Below, piece by piece: positions 8,136 to 18,542 of a stretch of 64,000 bases of DNA. Position numbers and translations under genes: made by a program. Location: positions 1 to 64,000 of the forward strand of contig NZ_FQUX01000011.1 of assembly GCF_900129275.1 (NCBI RefSeq), read 5' to 3'. Under the pieces are notes generated by a model. That model was given only the letters and a program-made list of their open reading frames with translations, did no database searches and was not told the DNA's origin. The DNA is from Arenibacter palladensis. Its GTDB lineage: Bacteria; Bacteroidota; Bacteroidia; Flavobacteriales; Flavobacteriaceae. How positions within the stretch are numbered: the first letter of the stretch is position 1; the number at the start of each line of letters is the position of its first letter.

Positions 8136-9896
8136 ATGAACTTTTTAAGAAATTTATTGGCCGCAATTATAGGATGTCTAATCGCTTTTGGAATCATGTT
8201 CGTCATGTTTGTTGTTTTGGCAGCCCTCATTGGTCAAGGTGAGGACACGGTAGTCGTCAAGGATAATTCCGTTTTGGAAATTCAATTGCAAACCCCCATC
8301 AATGATTATGTGGGAATGGATGAATCCAATCCCTTTGCCGGACTCTTCAATGTAAATCAGGGACTGGATGAAATATTGCATGCCATTAACGTTGCCAAGG
8401 AAGACAATAAAATAAAAGGAATTAGCCTAAACAATAATGTGATTATGGCCGGTTTGTCCCAAACACAGGCCATTAGGGATGCCTTGACCGATTTTGCTGA
8501 AAGTGGGAAATTTATATATGCCTATGGGGACTTTTATACGCAGAAGGATTACTATTTGGCAAGTGTGGCCAATGAGGTTTACCTTAACCCTGTTGGCGCT
8601 TTGGACTTTAAAGGACTGTCTACCGAGGTATTATTTTTTAAGGATTTACAGGAAAAGTCCGGTATTAAAATGGAGGTTATTAGGCATGGGAAGTATAAGA
8701 GTGCCGTAGAACCTTTTTTGGCCAATGAAATGAGCGAGGCCAATAGGACGCAGATAAAGGAGTTGTTGGATGCCTTATGGCATTCCATGCTTACCAACAT
8801 TTCGGAAAGTAGGGATATTTCCGTTGAAGATCTGAACCATATTGCGGATACTTTGGGTACGCGTACCTCAAAATATGCAGCTTTATCCGGGTTGATCGAT
8901 GAGGTGGTGTATTTCGATGAGTATGAAAGCATGATTAAGGAAAAAATGGGGGTAGATACGGCAGATGATTTAAACTATGTCCCAATATCCGATTATATAC
9001 GAACAGCCAGCAAGATAAAAATCAATAGTGGTACGGATAAGATTGCGGTAATCTTTGCACAAGGAGAAATCTGGTACGGTGAGGGAGGCTCCGATGTAAT
9101 TGGTCAGGGAATTATCAATGATGCCCTAAAAAAAGCTAGGGAAGATAAGAATGTTAAGGCAATAGTGTTGAGGGTAAATTCCCCTGGAGGAAGTGCATTG
9201 GCGTCCGATATTATTTGGCGCGAGATCGAAATTACCAAGCAATCCAAACCAGTGGTGGTATCCATGGGCGATGTAGCTGCTTCGGGAGGATATTACATTG
9301 CGGCGGGAGCCGATAAGATCTTCGCCGAACCTACTACGATTACCGGGTCTATTGGCGTTTTTGGGACTATTCCCAATATAAGTGAACTTGCTGAAAATAT
9401 TGGGGTCAACGCTGAACAGGTGGGAACCAATAAAAACTCGGTAGATTATTCCTTATTTGAACCTATGAACGATAGTTTTAGAAGCAACGTTTTGGAAGGG
9501 ATAGAAGCTACCTATAAAACATTTTTGGATAGGGTGGCCCAAGGCCGTGGCATTACCTTGGCCCAGGCCGATAGTGTTGCGCAAGGTAGGGTATGGAGCG
9601 GTGTAGATGCCAAGCGTTTGGGATTGGTAGATGAATTGGGGGGACTGGATGAGGCTATTGCTGCCGCTGCTGAAATGGTGGAATTGGACAACTATGGAAT
9701 TCGAAAACTGCCTAAGTACAAATCGGATTTTGAGAAGTTAATGGAAGATTTGGGAGGTGCTACGGCCAAAAGCAAGGAAAGCATTATACAGGAAGAAATA
9801 GGTGCCGAGGCATATGCCATTTTAAAGGAGATAAAGCTAGCCTTGCAAAATAAAGGGGTTCAGGCCCGTATGCCGTTTACCTTGAATATTAAATAG
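8136..9896 (+). CDS. sppA: Signal peptide peptidase SppA, 67K type
   Basis: SppA is a membrane-anchored serine protease that degrades cleaved signal peptides. The product has 586 residues. An N-terminal membrane anchor (about residues 8-33) is followed by two tandem ClpP-like domains, the long-form architecture. The catalytic pair is visible. The general-base lysine is in GKYKSAVEPF (Lys188, equivalent to the Lys of YKSAVEPF in the E. coli enzyme). The nucleophile is in VAASGGYYIA (Ser383). A terminator follows directly, so it is probably a single-gene transcript. Confidence 0.95.
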   Translation: MNFLRNLLAAIIGCLIAFGIMFVMFVVLAALIGQGEDTVVVKDNSVLEIQLQTPINDYVGMDESNPFAGLFNVNQGLDEILHAINVAKEDNKIKGISLNNNVIMAGLSQTQAIRDALTDFAESGKFIYAYGDFYTQKDYYLASVANEVYLNPVGALDFKGLSTEVLFFKDLQEKSGIKMEVIRHGKYKSAVEPFLANEMSEANRTQIKELLDALWHSMLTNISESRDISVEDLNHIADTLGTRTSKYAALSGLIDEVVYFDEYESMIKEKMGVDTADDLNYVPISDYIRTASKIKINSGTDKIAVIFAQGEIWYGEGGSDVIGQGIINDALKKAREDKNVKAIVLRVNSPGGSALASDIIWREIEITKQSKPVVVSMGDVAASGGYYIAAGADKIFAEPTTITGSIGVFGTIPNISELAENIGVNAEQVGTNKNSVDYSLFEPMNDSFRSNVLEGIEATYKTFLDRVAQGRGITLAQADSVAQGRVWSGVDAKRLGLVDELGGLDEAIAAAAEMVELDNYGIRKLPKYKSDFEKLMEDLGGATAKSKESIIQEEIGAEAYAILKEIKLALQNKGVQARMPFTLNIK

Positions 9897-9924
9897 ACAA
9901 AATTAATCCAAAATAGGATTTGAT

Positions 9925-9965
9925 TAAAAAGACTGTTCAAAAACCTTTGAACGGTCTTTTTTTTG
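9925..9965 (+). terminator. Intrinsic terminator after sppA
   Basis: A hairpin with arms AAAGACTGTTCAAA and TTTGAACGGTCTTT ends in a run of nine Ts. It starts about 30 bases after the sppA stop. Confidence 0.9.
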
Positions 9966-10181
9966 TTGGCTTTAACTTGTATTGGGGCCTTCGGGTTTAA
10001 GGACTATAATCTTAATTTTTGCCCAAAAAAATGGATGTTCAAATAGGAGGGAAGCCCTTAGCGGCAATTACCAATAAAACTACTATTTAGATTTTTGTGA
10101 AACGTTCAAAATCACATCTTTATGCGATTTTGAAAAGGAAAATGTTCAATAAGTTTGATATTAATTTAAACGTATTGTACA

Positions 10182-11075
10182 ATGACTAAAACAACCTGGG
10201 TTTGTATAATTTTAATTTGTTTCTGTTTTGTTTCTTTTGGACAAAAGTCATTGGATGGAATTAAGAAGGAATATGATAGTTTAACAAAAAACACCAAATA
10301 TGGCAACAATCCGGATGCCGGGAAATATTATGACATTCGGGGCTTTAAAATGTATTGCGAAACTTATGGTGAAGGGGAGCCTTTGCTTTTAATTCACGGC
10401 AACGGAGCATCTATCAGTGCCTTTGTTAAACAAATACCCTTTTTTTCAAAAAAATATAAGGTTATTGTAGCCGATAGTAGAAATCACGGTAAATCTACAG
10501 ACAAGTTGGATTCGCTTTCCTATGAAATGATGGCAGATGATTACGCGGCCTTACTATCGCAAATGAAGATCGATTCTGCTTATGTTCTGGGATGGAGTGA
10601 CGGAGGTGTAAATGGCTTGTTGTTGGCGATAAGGCATCCCGAAAAAGTAAAAAAAATGGTCATTACAGGAACTAATTTGCAACCAGACTCCTCGGCGGTC
10701 TCGCCAGATGTATTAAAAAGGGTAACTAGGACCTATAATATGTTTGAAAAAATGTTTAGCGGAAAGGAAGCTAAAACACCCTTGGATTCTATAGTTTACA
10801 AGTATATTAAGTTATTGGTGGAACAGCCAAATATTGCAGAGGAAGAGCTACATAAAATAAGGATACCTACTTTGGTTGTGGGTGGCGATCACGATGTTAT
10901 TAAACCTGATCATACCTTAAAGATATTTAAAAATATTCCCAACGCTTATTTGTGGATTTTACCTAATTCGGGGCATTATACTTTGGTGACCCGTACCGAT
11001 GAATTTAATAATATTGCCAATGATTTTTTTACCACGAAATACAGGAAAATTGAGGATCGGGATCGGGATTTTTAG
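10182..11075 (+). CDS. Secreted alpha/beta hydrolase
   Basis: The product has 297 residues with a cleavable signal peptide (residues 1-20, ending SFGQ). It has the alpha/beta-hydrolase order of motifs: oxyanion loop HGNGAS at about 73, the strand ending in VADSRNHGKS, nucleophile elbow GWSDGG (Ser139), acid in GGDHDVIKPD, and the histidine in NSGHYTL. The triad is complete, so it is expected to be an active esterase or lipase-like enzyme outside the cytoplasm. The cap region is small, and the substrate cannot be predicted. The C-terminus is unusually charged (KIEDRDRDF). It is convergent with the OmpA-like gene across a shared terminator. Confidence 0.85.
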   Translation: MTKTTWVCIILICFCFVSFGQKSLDGIKKEYDSLTKNTKYGNNPDAGKYYDIRGFKMYCETYGEGEPLLLIHGNGASISAFVKQIPFFSKKYKVIVADSRNHGKSTDKLDSLSYEMMADDYAALLSQMKIDSAYVLGWSDGGVNGLLLAIRHPEKVKKMVITGTNLQPDSSAVSPDVLKRVTRTYNMFEKMFSGKEAKTPLDSIVYKYIKLLVEQPNIAEEELHKIRIPTLVVGGDHDVIKPDHTLKIFKNIPNAYLWILPNSGHYTLVTRTDEFNNIANDFFTTKYRKIEDRDRDF

Positions 11076-11121
11076 AGTAAGGGATATAGGTTTCGCATTT
11101 AGACCTTGAAATAGGTATAAT

Positions 11122-11158
11122 AACAAGGCCGTACCACAAATGGTGGTACGGCCTTGTT
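11122..11158. terminator. Bidirectional terminator between convergent genes
   Basis: A perfect 16-base stem around AAAT carries A/T-rich ends on both sides. It sits between the stops of the secreted hydrolase (plus) and the OmpA-like gene (minus), so it can serve both. Confidence 0.9.
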
Positions 11159-11179
11159 CTATTGGGATTTATTGGTTTG

Positions 11180-13258
11180 TTAGTTTCTTACCAAGTTTAT
11201 TTCTACTCGTCTGTTTTCTGCACGACCAGCTTTGTACATGTTCGTGGCAATAGGCTTGCTTTCTCCATATCCAATGGAAGTCAATCTAGAACTGTCGATA
11301 CCCTTTTCAATTAAGAAGTTCTTAACGGCAAGTGCCCTTTCCTCGGATAGCTTTTGATTAAGTGGAACACTTCCAATACTGTCCGTATGCCCTTCAATGC
11401 TAAATTTGGCATTGGGGTACTCGTTAAGGATCTTTATAATATCTACAAGGACATTGGTAGATTCTATTTTAATGGTAGACTTACCCGAGTTGAATAAAAT
11501 AGTCTTGGCATATTCATTTAAGGTTTTTTGAACCTCCTCTGTTACCTCAGGACACCCATTATTGGCAACTGTTCCAGCCACTTCGGGACAATTATCATCC
11601 TTGTCCAATACGCCGTCACCATCGGTATCTGGCCAAGGACATCCTTGATTTTCCAGAACTCCCGCTTCTTCCGGACAATTGTCGTCCTTGTCCAATACTC
11701 CATCATTGTCAGAATCTTCCCAAGGGCACCCCTTGTTTTCTATTATTCCTGCTTCCTCTGGACAATTGTCATCCTTGTCCAATACTTGGTCGCCATCGGT
11801 ATCTGGCCAAGGACATCCATTATTCTCTATCGGTCCCGGAACCTCAGGACAACCATCAACCTTGTCCAATACACCGTCCTCATCCTTATCTTTTGGTCTG
11901 GATTGGTAAATAGGTATTTTTAGTCCGGCATAAACGTCCGCGCCTTTAGATTGGTCGCTGGTCAGTACTGTTAAAATAGATCCGGAACCTATATAAAGCG
12001 GCCCTGCCCTTAATCCTGCGCCCCATTGTACGCCTAGATTTTCAACATAACTTACTGGCGAATAAAAACTGAACCATTTGCTTTCGAACCTGGGGGTTAG
12101 GGAAACTATATTGGCAATGCTATTGGTATTGGTATTACTTTTTGACGTTATGGACAGGTCACTATTTAGGTTCAGGTAAAAGTGATTGTTTATGTTCCAA
12201 TCGGCATTTAAGTGCAGGGCGGTTGGTAAAACGGCTTTTGAAGCGTTACCGGACCTGATCTGTGTGTAAAGATTGTTCAGCTTGTCTTCAAACCCTTCTT
12301 CATTATCAAAATCGTCTTCGCTAATGGAATTGGTAATGTCATAGGCATTTTCTGGACCATCGTATTTAAGGCTTCCTAGATCGGTCAAGGATAATCCAAA
12401 TTTCAATTTGTATTTGTTGAAGTCTTTTGGCGCGTAAGGATTGCCGTCCTTATCGGTAACGGTATAGTCTGCAAAACTTGGTCTCCATTCATAGATAAAA
12501 CCTAAGTCTACCCCAAAGCCATCTGCACTCTTAACAAATTCATAGTCTTCAAAATCATTGGTGATGTTGTCGCTATTACCATAGGCTATTTCACCTTGGG
12601 AGTCAATACTTCCCGTAGTTCCCGATCCATCTGCATCATAATCTATAACTATATTCTTACCGCTGGAATAAGCGTTTCCGTATCCCATTAGGTATTTCAG
12701 GGAGATACCTCCCTTTAAAAAGTGTTGTTCCTTGTTCAGAAGTACCGTGGCATAGGTAATGCCTGTTTCGGCCCAGGCATTGGCGCTCATTTGATAATCC
12801 CCCTCGTTTACATTGAAGTCTTCATTTTCATCAAACTCATTGGAAATATTATCATAGGTATCCCCATTTATATCATTTACATTAAAAAACACCCTACCCC
12901 TAGTGAAAATAGCCAAAGAATTCCGTGGATTGATGTTAAACATGAAAGAGGGTCCCAAAATGTCAACATTGCCATAGGCGTTATTGGCATTCTTGGGGGA
13001 TTTTGTTCCATCATCGTCAAAATCAAAATCGTCTTTAAAAATATCCCCGAATTTTGCACTGTAATAGTCGTTTCCAATGAGTCCGCTAACCCCAACAAGG
13101 TTAATGTCCGTTTTAAATCGCGAATCAACAATATTCGCGGGATTGGAAATTAGGCCATGCACCCCATTGTAATTGTCAGTTCCAAAACCAATGTAAGATT
13201 GGCCCTGTACCGTTGCGGCAATTAGAATAATGAATGCTGTTAAAATGCTTTTGTTCAT
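11180..13258 (-). CDS. Outer-membrane protein with DUF5723-like barrel, thrombospondin type 3 repeats and OmpA domain
   Basis: The product has 692 residues with a signal peptide ending at VQGQ. Residues of about 20-460 look like an outer-membrane beta-barrel of the DUF5723 type ([20 protein letters not shown] near the N-terminus). Next come four calcium-binding thrombospondin type 3 units of the DxDxDGVxDxxDxCPE kind (about residues 463-575). They form a stiff stalk. The C-terminal OmpA/MotB domain (about 580-692) has the peptidoglycan-binding features [23 protein letters not shown] and [10 protein letters not shown]. The protein should tether the outer membrane to peptidoglycan. It is monocistronic, convergent with the secreted hydrolase and divergent from the transporter at 13396. 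Confidence 0.88.
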   Translation of the reverse strand: MNKSILTAFIILIAATVQGQSYIGFGTDNYNGVHGLISNPANIVDSRFKTDINLVGVSGLIGNDYYSAKFGDIFKDDFDFDDDGTKSPKNANNAYGNVDILGPSFMFNINPRNSLAIFTRGRVFFNVNDINGDTYDNISNEFDENEDFNVNEGDYQMSANAWAETGITYATVLLNKEQHFLKGGISLKYLMGYGNAYSSGKNIVIDYDADGSGTTGSIDSQGEIAYGNSDNITNDFEDYEFVKSADGFGVDLGFIYEWRPSFADYTVTDKDGNPYAPKDFNKYKLKFGLSLTDLGSLKYDGPENAYDITNSISEDDFDNEEGFEDKLNNLYTQIRSGNASKAVLPTALHLNADWNINNHFYLNLNSDLSITSKSNTNTNSIANIVSLTPRFESKWFSFYSPVSYVENLGVQWGAGLRAGPLYIGSGSILTVLTSDQSKGADVYAGLKIPIYQSRPKDKDEDGVLDKVDGCPEVPGPIENNGCPWPDTDGDQVLDKDDNCPEEAGIIENKGCPWEDSDNDGVLDKDDNCPEEAGVLENQGCPWPDTDGDGVLDKDDNCPEVAGTVANNGCPEVTEEVQKTLNEYAKTILFNSGKSTIKIESTNVLVDIIKILNEYPNAKFSIEGHTDSIGSVPLNQKLSEERALAVKNFLIEKGIDSSRLTSIGYGESKPIATNMYKAGRAENRRVEINLVRN

Positions 13259-13395
13259 GCTTAAAAGTTTAGTTTATTTCTTTTTTATTGTTAATCGATC
13301 CCTGTTCGTTTAAATTTGGCTTTTTTCAAGGATCAAAGTGTAGGAACGCTTTAATTGGGATTAAATTATAAAATGTTAAAATTTATATTGCTTCT

Positions 13396-14121
13396 ATGGT
13401 ATACGCAGTATTAAAAGAAAAGGATAAGCGGCTGGCCTTTAAGATATATCTCTATTTGGGGGCATTGTTCATTACCTCCTTGGTTGTTTCCAATTTAATT
13501 TTTCAAAAATTTTTTTATTGGAGGCCTTTTGGCGATGTTTCGGTCTTTGGAGCATCATTATTTGAAATCTCGGTGGGTATTTTGCCTTATCCGCTTACTT
13601 TTTTGATTACAGACCTTATTTCGGAAATTTATGGCAGGAAAAAGGCAAACCAAATTGTTACAGCCGGAATATTTGCTTCCTTTTTTTCCATGGGAATTGT
13701 ATTGTTGGCCAATTGGGTTCCGGCATTGCCCAATTCTCCGGTTCAGGACGAGGTTTTTAGCCAGGTATTTGCCCTGTCTCCAATTGCAGTATTTGCCTCT
13801 ATGTTGGCCTATCTTTTTGCCCAATACGTGGATATTGGCATATATCATTTCTGGAAAAGACTAACTAATGGAAAACATCTTTGGCTGCGCAATAATTTCT
13901 CCACTTACCTTTCGCAATTCATAGATACTTTTACCGTGGTTGGCCTATTGTGTATTTTTGAGGTGCTACCTTGGTCCATGTTTTACGGCCTAGTGATCAG
14001 TGGATTCATTTTTAAGGTAATTGTGGCATTTTTGGACACCCCTTTCCTCTATTTCTTCGTATATCTCTTTAGAAGGCGATTCAATTTAAAGGTAAATCAG
14101 GAAATTGATCTTGAGGCATAA
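13396..14121 (+). CDS. Queuosine precursor transporter (QPTR/YhhQ, DUF165 family)
   Basis: The product has 241 residues with about six to seven hydrophobic membrane segments. It has the family signature FEISVGILPYPLTFLITDLI followed by SEIYGRKKA, and the later FVYLF ending. Members import 7-cyano- or 7-aminomethyl-7-deazaguanine, the queuosine precursor. This fits with queA in the same window (59431), although the two are far apart. The ATG at 13396 leaves a short cytoplasmic lead before the first membrane segment. It appears monocistronic. Confidence 0.88.
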   Translation: MVYAVLKEKDKRLAFKIYLYLGALFITSLVVSNLIFQKFFYWRPFGDVSVFGASLFEISVGILPYPLTFLITDLISEIYGRKKANQIVTAGIFASFFSMGIVLLANWVPALPNSPVQDEVFSQVFALSPIAVFASMLAYLFAQYVDIGIYHFWKRLTNGKHLWLRNNFSTYLSQFIDTFTVVGLLCIFEVLPWSMFYGLVISGFIFKVIVAFLDTPFLYFFVYLFRRRFNLKVNQEIDLEA

Positions 14122-14602
14122 TAAAATTTGCTTTTTGCTGTTCTTATCGAGTATGTCAATATTTTAATTATAATATTGATGAACCAGCTGGGGAGGCAGT
14201 ATTCAAGCTGTTTTTTATTAGTGAAACTCAATTTTTAGAAGTCAGTATGACGCACTTAAAATTGCAAGTTGAACTAATCCCGCCTTTTTCGGCGGGTTCT
14301 AGGTTAAATACCTCGACCCTTGGGTCGATTCCTAATTGGGTTCAGGGCTTGCCCTGAGGTTTAATACCTTTTATTTCGATGTTAAATTTTGTTTAAACTA
14401 AGTGGGAATTTTGATTTTACTTGGTGATATATCGTAGAATTGCGTCAATATTTGAAGGTATACGTTTAAACTTATGGTCAATTTCTATGTAATATTGGGC
14501 CATAGCCGGAATGTAAAACAAAAAATAGTAAGAAAAGGGGTGAATTGCTCCTTGTTGGCCATAAATTGATTGTATTGCTTATAATATTGTAAATAGTTAC
14601 AG
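14122..14602. other. Gene-free spacer holding copy 1 of a dispersed palindromic repeat
   Basis: The spacer between the transporter and the AsmA gene contains the repeat annotated at 14213-14374. The rest is AT-rich and has no recognised gene. The AsmA promoter should lie in 14375-14602, but no good TAnnTTTG match was found. Confidence 0.6.
14213..14374 (+). repeat. Dispersed intergenic repeat, copy 1 (three palindromes)
   Basis: The block is about 162 bases and is nearly the same as 31053-31216 in the same orientation. It carries three hairpins in fixed order: CCCGCC...GGCGGG (14279-14296), TCGACCC..GGGTCGA (14313-14328) and TCAGGGC TT GCCCTGA (14342-14357). It has no coding frame. The differences include changes inside stems that keep some pairing. 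Confidence 0.85.
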
Positions 14603-17347
14603 ATGAAAAAGAAAATTTTAAAGATTGTTGGTGGGGTATTTTTGGTGATGATTTTACTTCTTGTTGCCGCCCCATTTTTCTTAAAAGGTAAAATTGCGGG
14701 CATTATTAAGAATAAGGTGAACAATAGTATTAATGCCACCTTCGATTTTTCCGATGCGGACCTAAGTCTATTCAGAAGTTTCCCCAATGCCACGGTTACT
14801 TTGGATAACATAACATTGATAAATAAGGCTCCCTTTGAGGGCGATACCCTATTTGCTTCGGATAGGGTAAGTTTGGATATGTCTATAAAGGAACTCTTTA
14901 AGGATGCAAGTGAGCCTATTGCCATAAAAAGTTTGGTATTGGATCGTCCGCTTATAAATATAATGGTAGACAAGGAAGAGAATGCCAACTATGATATCGC
15001 TACCGATGAAAGTTCTTCCCCGGATACTTCAGCCGAAACGGCTTCATCCGAAAGCAGTTTTACCTTGTCCATGGAGTCTTATGCCATCAATGATGCGGTA
15101 ATAAAATATGATGACCTTTCCAGTGGCATGTCATTTGCCTTTTCTGAAATGAACCATAGCGGTAGGGGAGATCTTTCCTTGGAGAATTCTGAATTGGACA
15201 CAGAGACCAGTGGTTTGGTTTCTTTTGTAATGGACAGTACGCAATATTTGAACAAGAATCCGGTTCAATTGAAGGCACTTATTGGGGTGGACTTGAAAGA
15301 AAACAAGTATTCCTTTTTAAAGAATGAGGCTATGGTCAATCAACTGGCCTTGGTATTTGATGGGTTTGTGAAATTGAATGAGGACAACCAGGAGGTAAAT
15401 ATTAGCTTTAAAACACCTTCGTCCGATTTTAAAAACTTCCTAGCCGTTATTCCAGAGGCTTATTCCAAGGATATTGCACAGGTGACCACTACCGGTAACT
15501 TTACCGTTGCCGGAGTATTCAAAGGGATAGTGGATGACGATCATATTCCTCAGTTCAAAATAGATATAAATTCGGATAATGCCTCCTTTAAGTATCCAGA
15601 TCTGCCCAAAACGGTCCGGAATGTATTTATAGATACCGAAATTTCAAATAATACCGGTATCACTGAAGATACTTTTGTTGATATCCGAAAGTTGTCTTTT
15701 ATGATAGATGAGGACAAGTTTAATATGGTGGCCAAAATTAACGACCTAATGGGGAATACCAAGGTAGATGCCAAGATTGATGGAAAAATGAATCTTGCCA
15801 ATATTTCCAAGGCCTACCCAGTTCCTGCTGATTTAAATTTAAAGGGAATCTTAATTGCCGATATTTCTACTGCCTTTGATATGGCATCTATAGAGAATAA
15901 GAAGTATGAAAATACCAAAACAACAGGTAACTTAAAATTGAGCGACTTTGAGTACAAGTCCGAAGAATTTCCTAACCCCATTACATTAAAAAGTACTTCG
16001 GTGACCTTTAACCCTACTACCGTGACCTTGAACAATTTGCAAGGAGCAACGGGAAAAACGGATTTTGATGCCTCAGGAACCATTATTAATCTACTGGGTT
16101 TTATGTTCAACAACGAGAACATAGAGGGTAATTTTAATCTCAGGTCCAACACTTTTGCAGTCAATGATTTCATGGTGGCGGAAACTACCGTAGTAGGTGG
16201 AGGGGAAGATAAAGGGGCGTCCACCACATCTGCTGAAGAAAAAATTAAGATACCTTCCTTTTTGGATTGTACCATTAACGCCACGGCCAATACTGTAATT
16301 TATGACAATCTTACTTTGAAGGATGTTAAGGGAACACTGGTAATTAGGGATGAGAAAGCAATACTGTCCAATATGACATCTTCAATCTTTAATGGTAAAT
16401 TGGCGCTAAATGGGGAGGTGTCCACCAAGGAGGCCACACCTACCTTCGCCATGAAGTTGGGAATGGATGGATTTAAGATTGCAGAGACCTTTAATGCTTT
16501 GGAAATGTTCAGGACCCTAGCGCCCATAGCTAAAATTTTGCAAGGGACTTTAAATTCAGATGTTCAGGTTACCGGAAGTTTAAAGGACGATTTCACTCCC
16601 AATTTAAATTCTATCTCCGGAAATATTTTGGCTGAATTATTGACCGATAAAATTGATGCGGAAAGTGCACCTTTACTTACGGAGTTGGATAGTAAATTGA
16701 ACTTTTTGGATCTGGATAAATTGAATCTAAAGGATTTGAAAACGGTATTGACTTTTGAGGATGGAGTGGTAAAGGTGAAGCCGTTTACCGTTAAATATCA
16801 GGATTTTGCAATTAATGTTGCCGGTAGCCATACTTTTGATCAAAAGTTAAACTATGCAGCTACCATTGAGGTACCCGCTAAGTATTTGGGAAAGGATATC
16901 AATAACATAATAGCGAGGATTGACGAAAAATCCTTGGAAAATTTAACTATCCCCATTACTGCAAATATAGGGGGAGGTTATACCAGTCCTACGGTAACTA
17001 CAGACCTTACTTCGGGCATTAAAAATCTAACGGCCCAGTTGGTGGAGATTGAAAAGCAAAAATTGATTAATAAGGGGAAGGACAAGGCCAAGGATTTTAT
17101 AGGTGATCTTATTGCCAAAAACCAGAAAGCTACAGATTCTACCAAGAAGGAAAACCAGGTAAAGACTCAGGATGTAATTGGAGGTCTTTTAGGGGCTGCC
17201 ACAAAAAAAACCGATTCTACTACGAAAACGGATACCACAACTACAGCCAAAAAGGAGACCCAGAAAGAAGTGGCCAAAAAAATATTGGGTGGACTTTTAA
17301 GTAAAAAGAAGGAAACTACGGAAACTAAAAAAGACAGTGCGCAATAG
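14603..17347 (+). CDS. AsmA-family inner-membrane/periplasmic protein
   Basis: The product has 914 residues. One N-terminal membrane anchor (about residues 7-27) is followed by a long, beta-rich periplasmic body. The AsmA N-terminal pattern is present (SFPNATVTLDNITL, then ASDRVSLDMSIKELF, then PLINIMVDKEENANYDI). The AsmA C-terminal-type region lies around residues 640-810. AsmA-like proteins are thought to move or organise lipids between membranes. The last 70 residues are a low-complexity Lys/Thr/Asp-rich tail. The nearest neighbours, the QPTR gene and the MerR regulator, are functionally unrelated. Confidence 0.87.
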   Translation: MKKKILKIVGGVFLVMILLLVAAPFFLKGKIAGIIKNKVNNSINATFDFSDADLSLFRSFPNATVTLDNITLINKAPFEGDTLFASDRVSLDMSIKELFKDASEPIAIKSLVLDRPLINIMVDKEENANYDIATDESSSPDTSAETASSESSFTLSMESYAINDAVIKYDDLSSGMSFAFSEMNHSGRGDLSLENSELDTETSGLVSFVMDSTQYLNKNPVQLKALIGVDLKENKYSFLKNEAMVNQLALVFDGFVKLNEDNQEVNISFKTPSSDFKNFLAVIPEAYSKDIAQVTTTGNFTVAGVFKGIVDDDHIPQFKIDINSDNASFKYPDLPKTVRNVFIDTEISNNTGITEDTFVDIRKLSFMIDEDKFNMVAKINDLMGNTKVDAKIDGKMNLANISKAYPVPADLNLKGILIADISTAFDMASIENKKYENTKTTGNLKLSDFEYKSEEFPNPITLKSTSVTFNPTTVTLNNLQGATGKTDFDASGTIINLLGFMFNNENIEGNFNLRSNTFAVNDFMVAETTVVGGGEDKGASTTSAEEKIKIPSFLDCTINATANTVIYDNLTLKDVKGTLVIRDEKAILSNMTSSIFNGKLALNGEVSTKEATPTFAMKLGMDGFKIAETFNALEMFRTLAPIAKILQGTLNSDVQVTGSLKDDFTPNLNSISGNILAELLTDKIDAESAPLLTELDSKLNFLDLDKLNLKDLKTVLTFEDGVVKVKPFTVKYQDFAINVAGSHTFDQKLNYAATIEVPAKYLGKDINNIIARIDEKSLENLTIPITANIGGGYTSPTVTTDLTSGIKNLTAQLVEIEKQKLINKGKDKAKDFIGDLIAKNQKATDSTKKENQVKTQDVIGGLLGAATKKTDSTTKTDTTTTAKKETQKEVAKKILGGLLSKKKETTETKKDSAQ

Positions 17348-17508
17348 GTTATTTGCCAGTTAGGTCTAAAATTAAGGTAATGTTTATCGGTATAAATTGC
17401 TGAGCCTACACAGTTTGAGTTGCTTTCCATATATAGATTTTTTTAAAGAAATCAATTTAGGGTAACAACACATGTTTGTAGTGCTAAGGCCGTAAGGGCA
17501 TAACTGGA

Positions 17509-18390
17509 TTATATGGAAGACAATTCCTCCTCCAAAACTGTAATTAAATCCCCTGGACTTTTCAAGTAGGTTACCATGTTGTCTTTATTCTTAGGGTCAA
17601 AATTAACGGGACTTCCAGAGAATAGAAATGGTGTTTTGGTCTCCGAAGATAATCTAAGAACCTTGTCTTCTACCACCGAAGGGGTAGTGGTAATGAAAAA
17701 GGTTAAAAGATAATTAGGGCTTACCAACTCGGCCATGGTCTTTACATTATCATATGGCACATTTTGACCAAGGTAATAAACCCGCCACCCTAATTGTTTG
17801 GCAATAAAGTGAGCCAATAAAAGGCCAATTTCATGATTTTCCCCTTCGGCAAGGAACATAATTATCTTTGGAGCATTCTTTGGTGGAATAGGCAATAAAT
17901 CTATGGCCGAACATATTTTTTGACGGATCAGATTAGAAACAAAATGCTCTTGCGCAGGCATAATTTTATTGATACCCCATAGCACGCCCACTTTGTGCAA
18001 AAAAGGATAAATTACTTCGGTAAAGGTAGTTAGAATGCCATTTTTTAATATCTGGGATTTTATAATGTTGTCAAATTCCTGTTCGTCCAAATTAATCATG
18101 CTCAACACCAAGGCCTTTACTTCGGCATCTTGGTCAGACTCGATCAAAGCGTCTGCAACCATCTTGTGGATTTCGTCGTCCGTCATCTTCCCTATAGCAG
18201 ATAAACGAACACCTTGACCTCTTAGGATACTTATGTTCAATAGTTTCTTTAATTGGGCATCCGTATAGAACCGGATGTTGGTATCTGTTCTTTCAGGGAC
18301 TAAAAAATCGTATCTACTTTCCCATTTTCTTAAGGTATGGGAGTTGATACCTGTTAAAGAAACTACCTGCGCCATGGAATATCTGCTCAT
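17509..18390 (-). CDS. MerR-family regulator with cobalamin-binding domain (CarH/LitR-like)
   Basis: The product has 293 residues. Residues 5-72 form a MerR winged helix (MAQVVSLTGINSHTLRKWES, then IRFYTDAQL). The C-terminal half is a four-helix bundle plus a B12-binding Rossmann domain. The residues that hold adenosylcobalamin in the CarH photoreceptor are present with matching spacing: Trp138-x9-Glu148-His149 and the ligand motif ENHEIG (His186). It is therefore probably a light-sensing repressor that loses DNA binding on illumination. It lies divergent from the fasciclin gene and beside crtB and crtZ, matching the usual role of CarH/LitR in carotenoid control. A dyad in the shared promoter region (18488-18516) is a candidate operator. 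Confidence 0.85.
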   Translation of the reverse strand: MSRYSMAQVVSLTGINSHTLRKWESRYDFLVPERTDTNIRFYTDAQLKKLLNISILRGQGVRLSAIGKMTDDEIHKMVADALIESDQDAEVKALVLSMINLDEQEFDNIIKSQILKNGILTTFTEVIYPFLHKVGVLWGINKIMPAQEHFVSNLIRQKICSAIDLLPIPPKNAPKIIMFLAEGENHEIGLLLAHFIAKQLGWRVYYLGQNVPYDNVKTMAELVSPNYLLTFFITTTPSVVEDKVLRLSSETKTPFLFSGSPVNFDPKNKDNMVTYLKSPGDLITVLEEELSSI

Positions 18391-18484
18391 ATTGCTGTCT
18401 AATAAATTACAGTGTAAAGTTAAACAAATAATTGGAAAGGAGAGGCGTTAAATAATATTTTGTCTAAAGTTTTATTAAAAGAAG

Positions 18485-18516
18485 TTGGACAAATGTAAAT
18501 TATAATTATATTTGTC
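18485..18516 (+). promoter_or_regulatory. Fasciclin promoter overlapped by a GACAAAT dyad (candidate MerR/CarH operator)
   Basis: TTG (18485-18487) and TATATTTG (18507-18514) are 19 bases apart, a good Bacteroidota promoter 29 bases before the fasciclin ATG. An inverted repeat with arms GACAAATnTAA and TTAnATTTGTC covers 18488-18516. It spans the spacer and the -7 element, where a repressor would block sigma binding. A further TTTGTC half-site lies at 18459-18464. The link to the neighbouring regulator is inferred from position only. Confidence 0.6.
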
Positions 18517-18542
18517 AAAGTATTAACCTAAAAAAATTAGAC

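Noticed and set aside
11528..11923. Plus-strand frames opposite the thrombospondin type 3 repeats
   Set aside because: They are antisense shadows produced by the repetitive Asp-rich coding sequence of the minus-strand gene.
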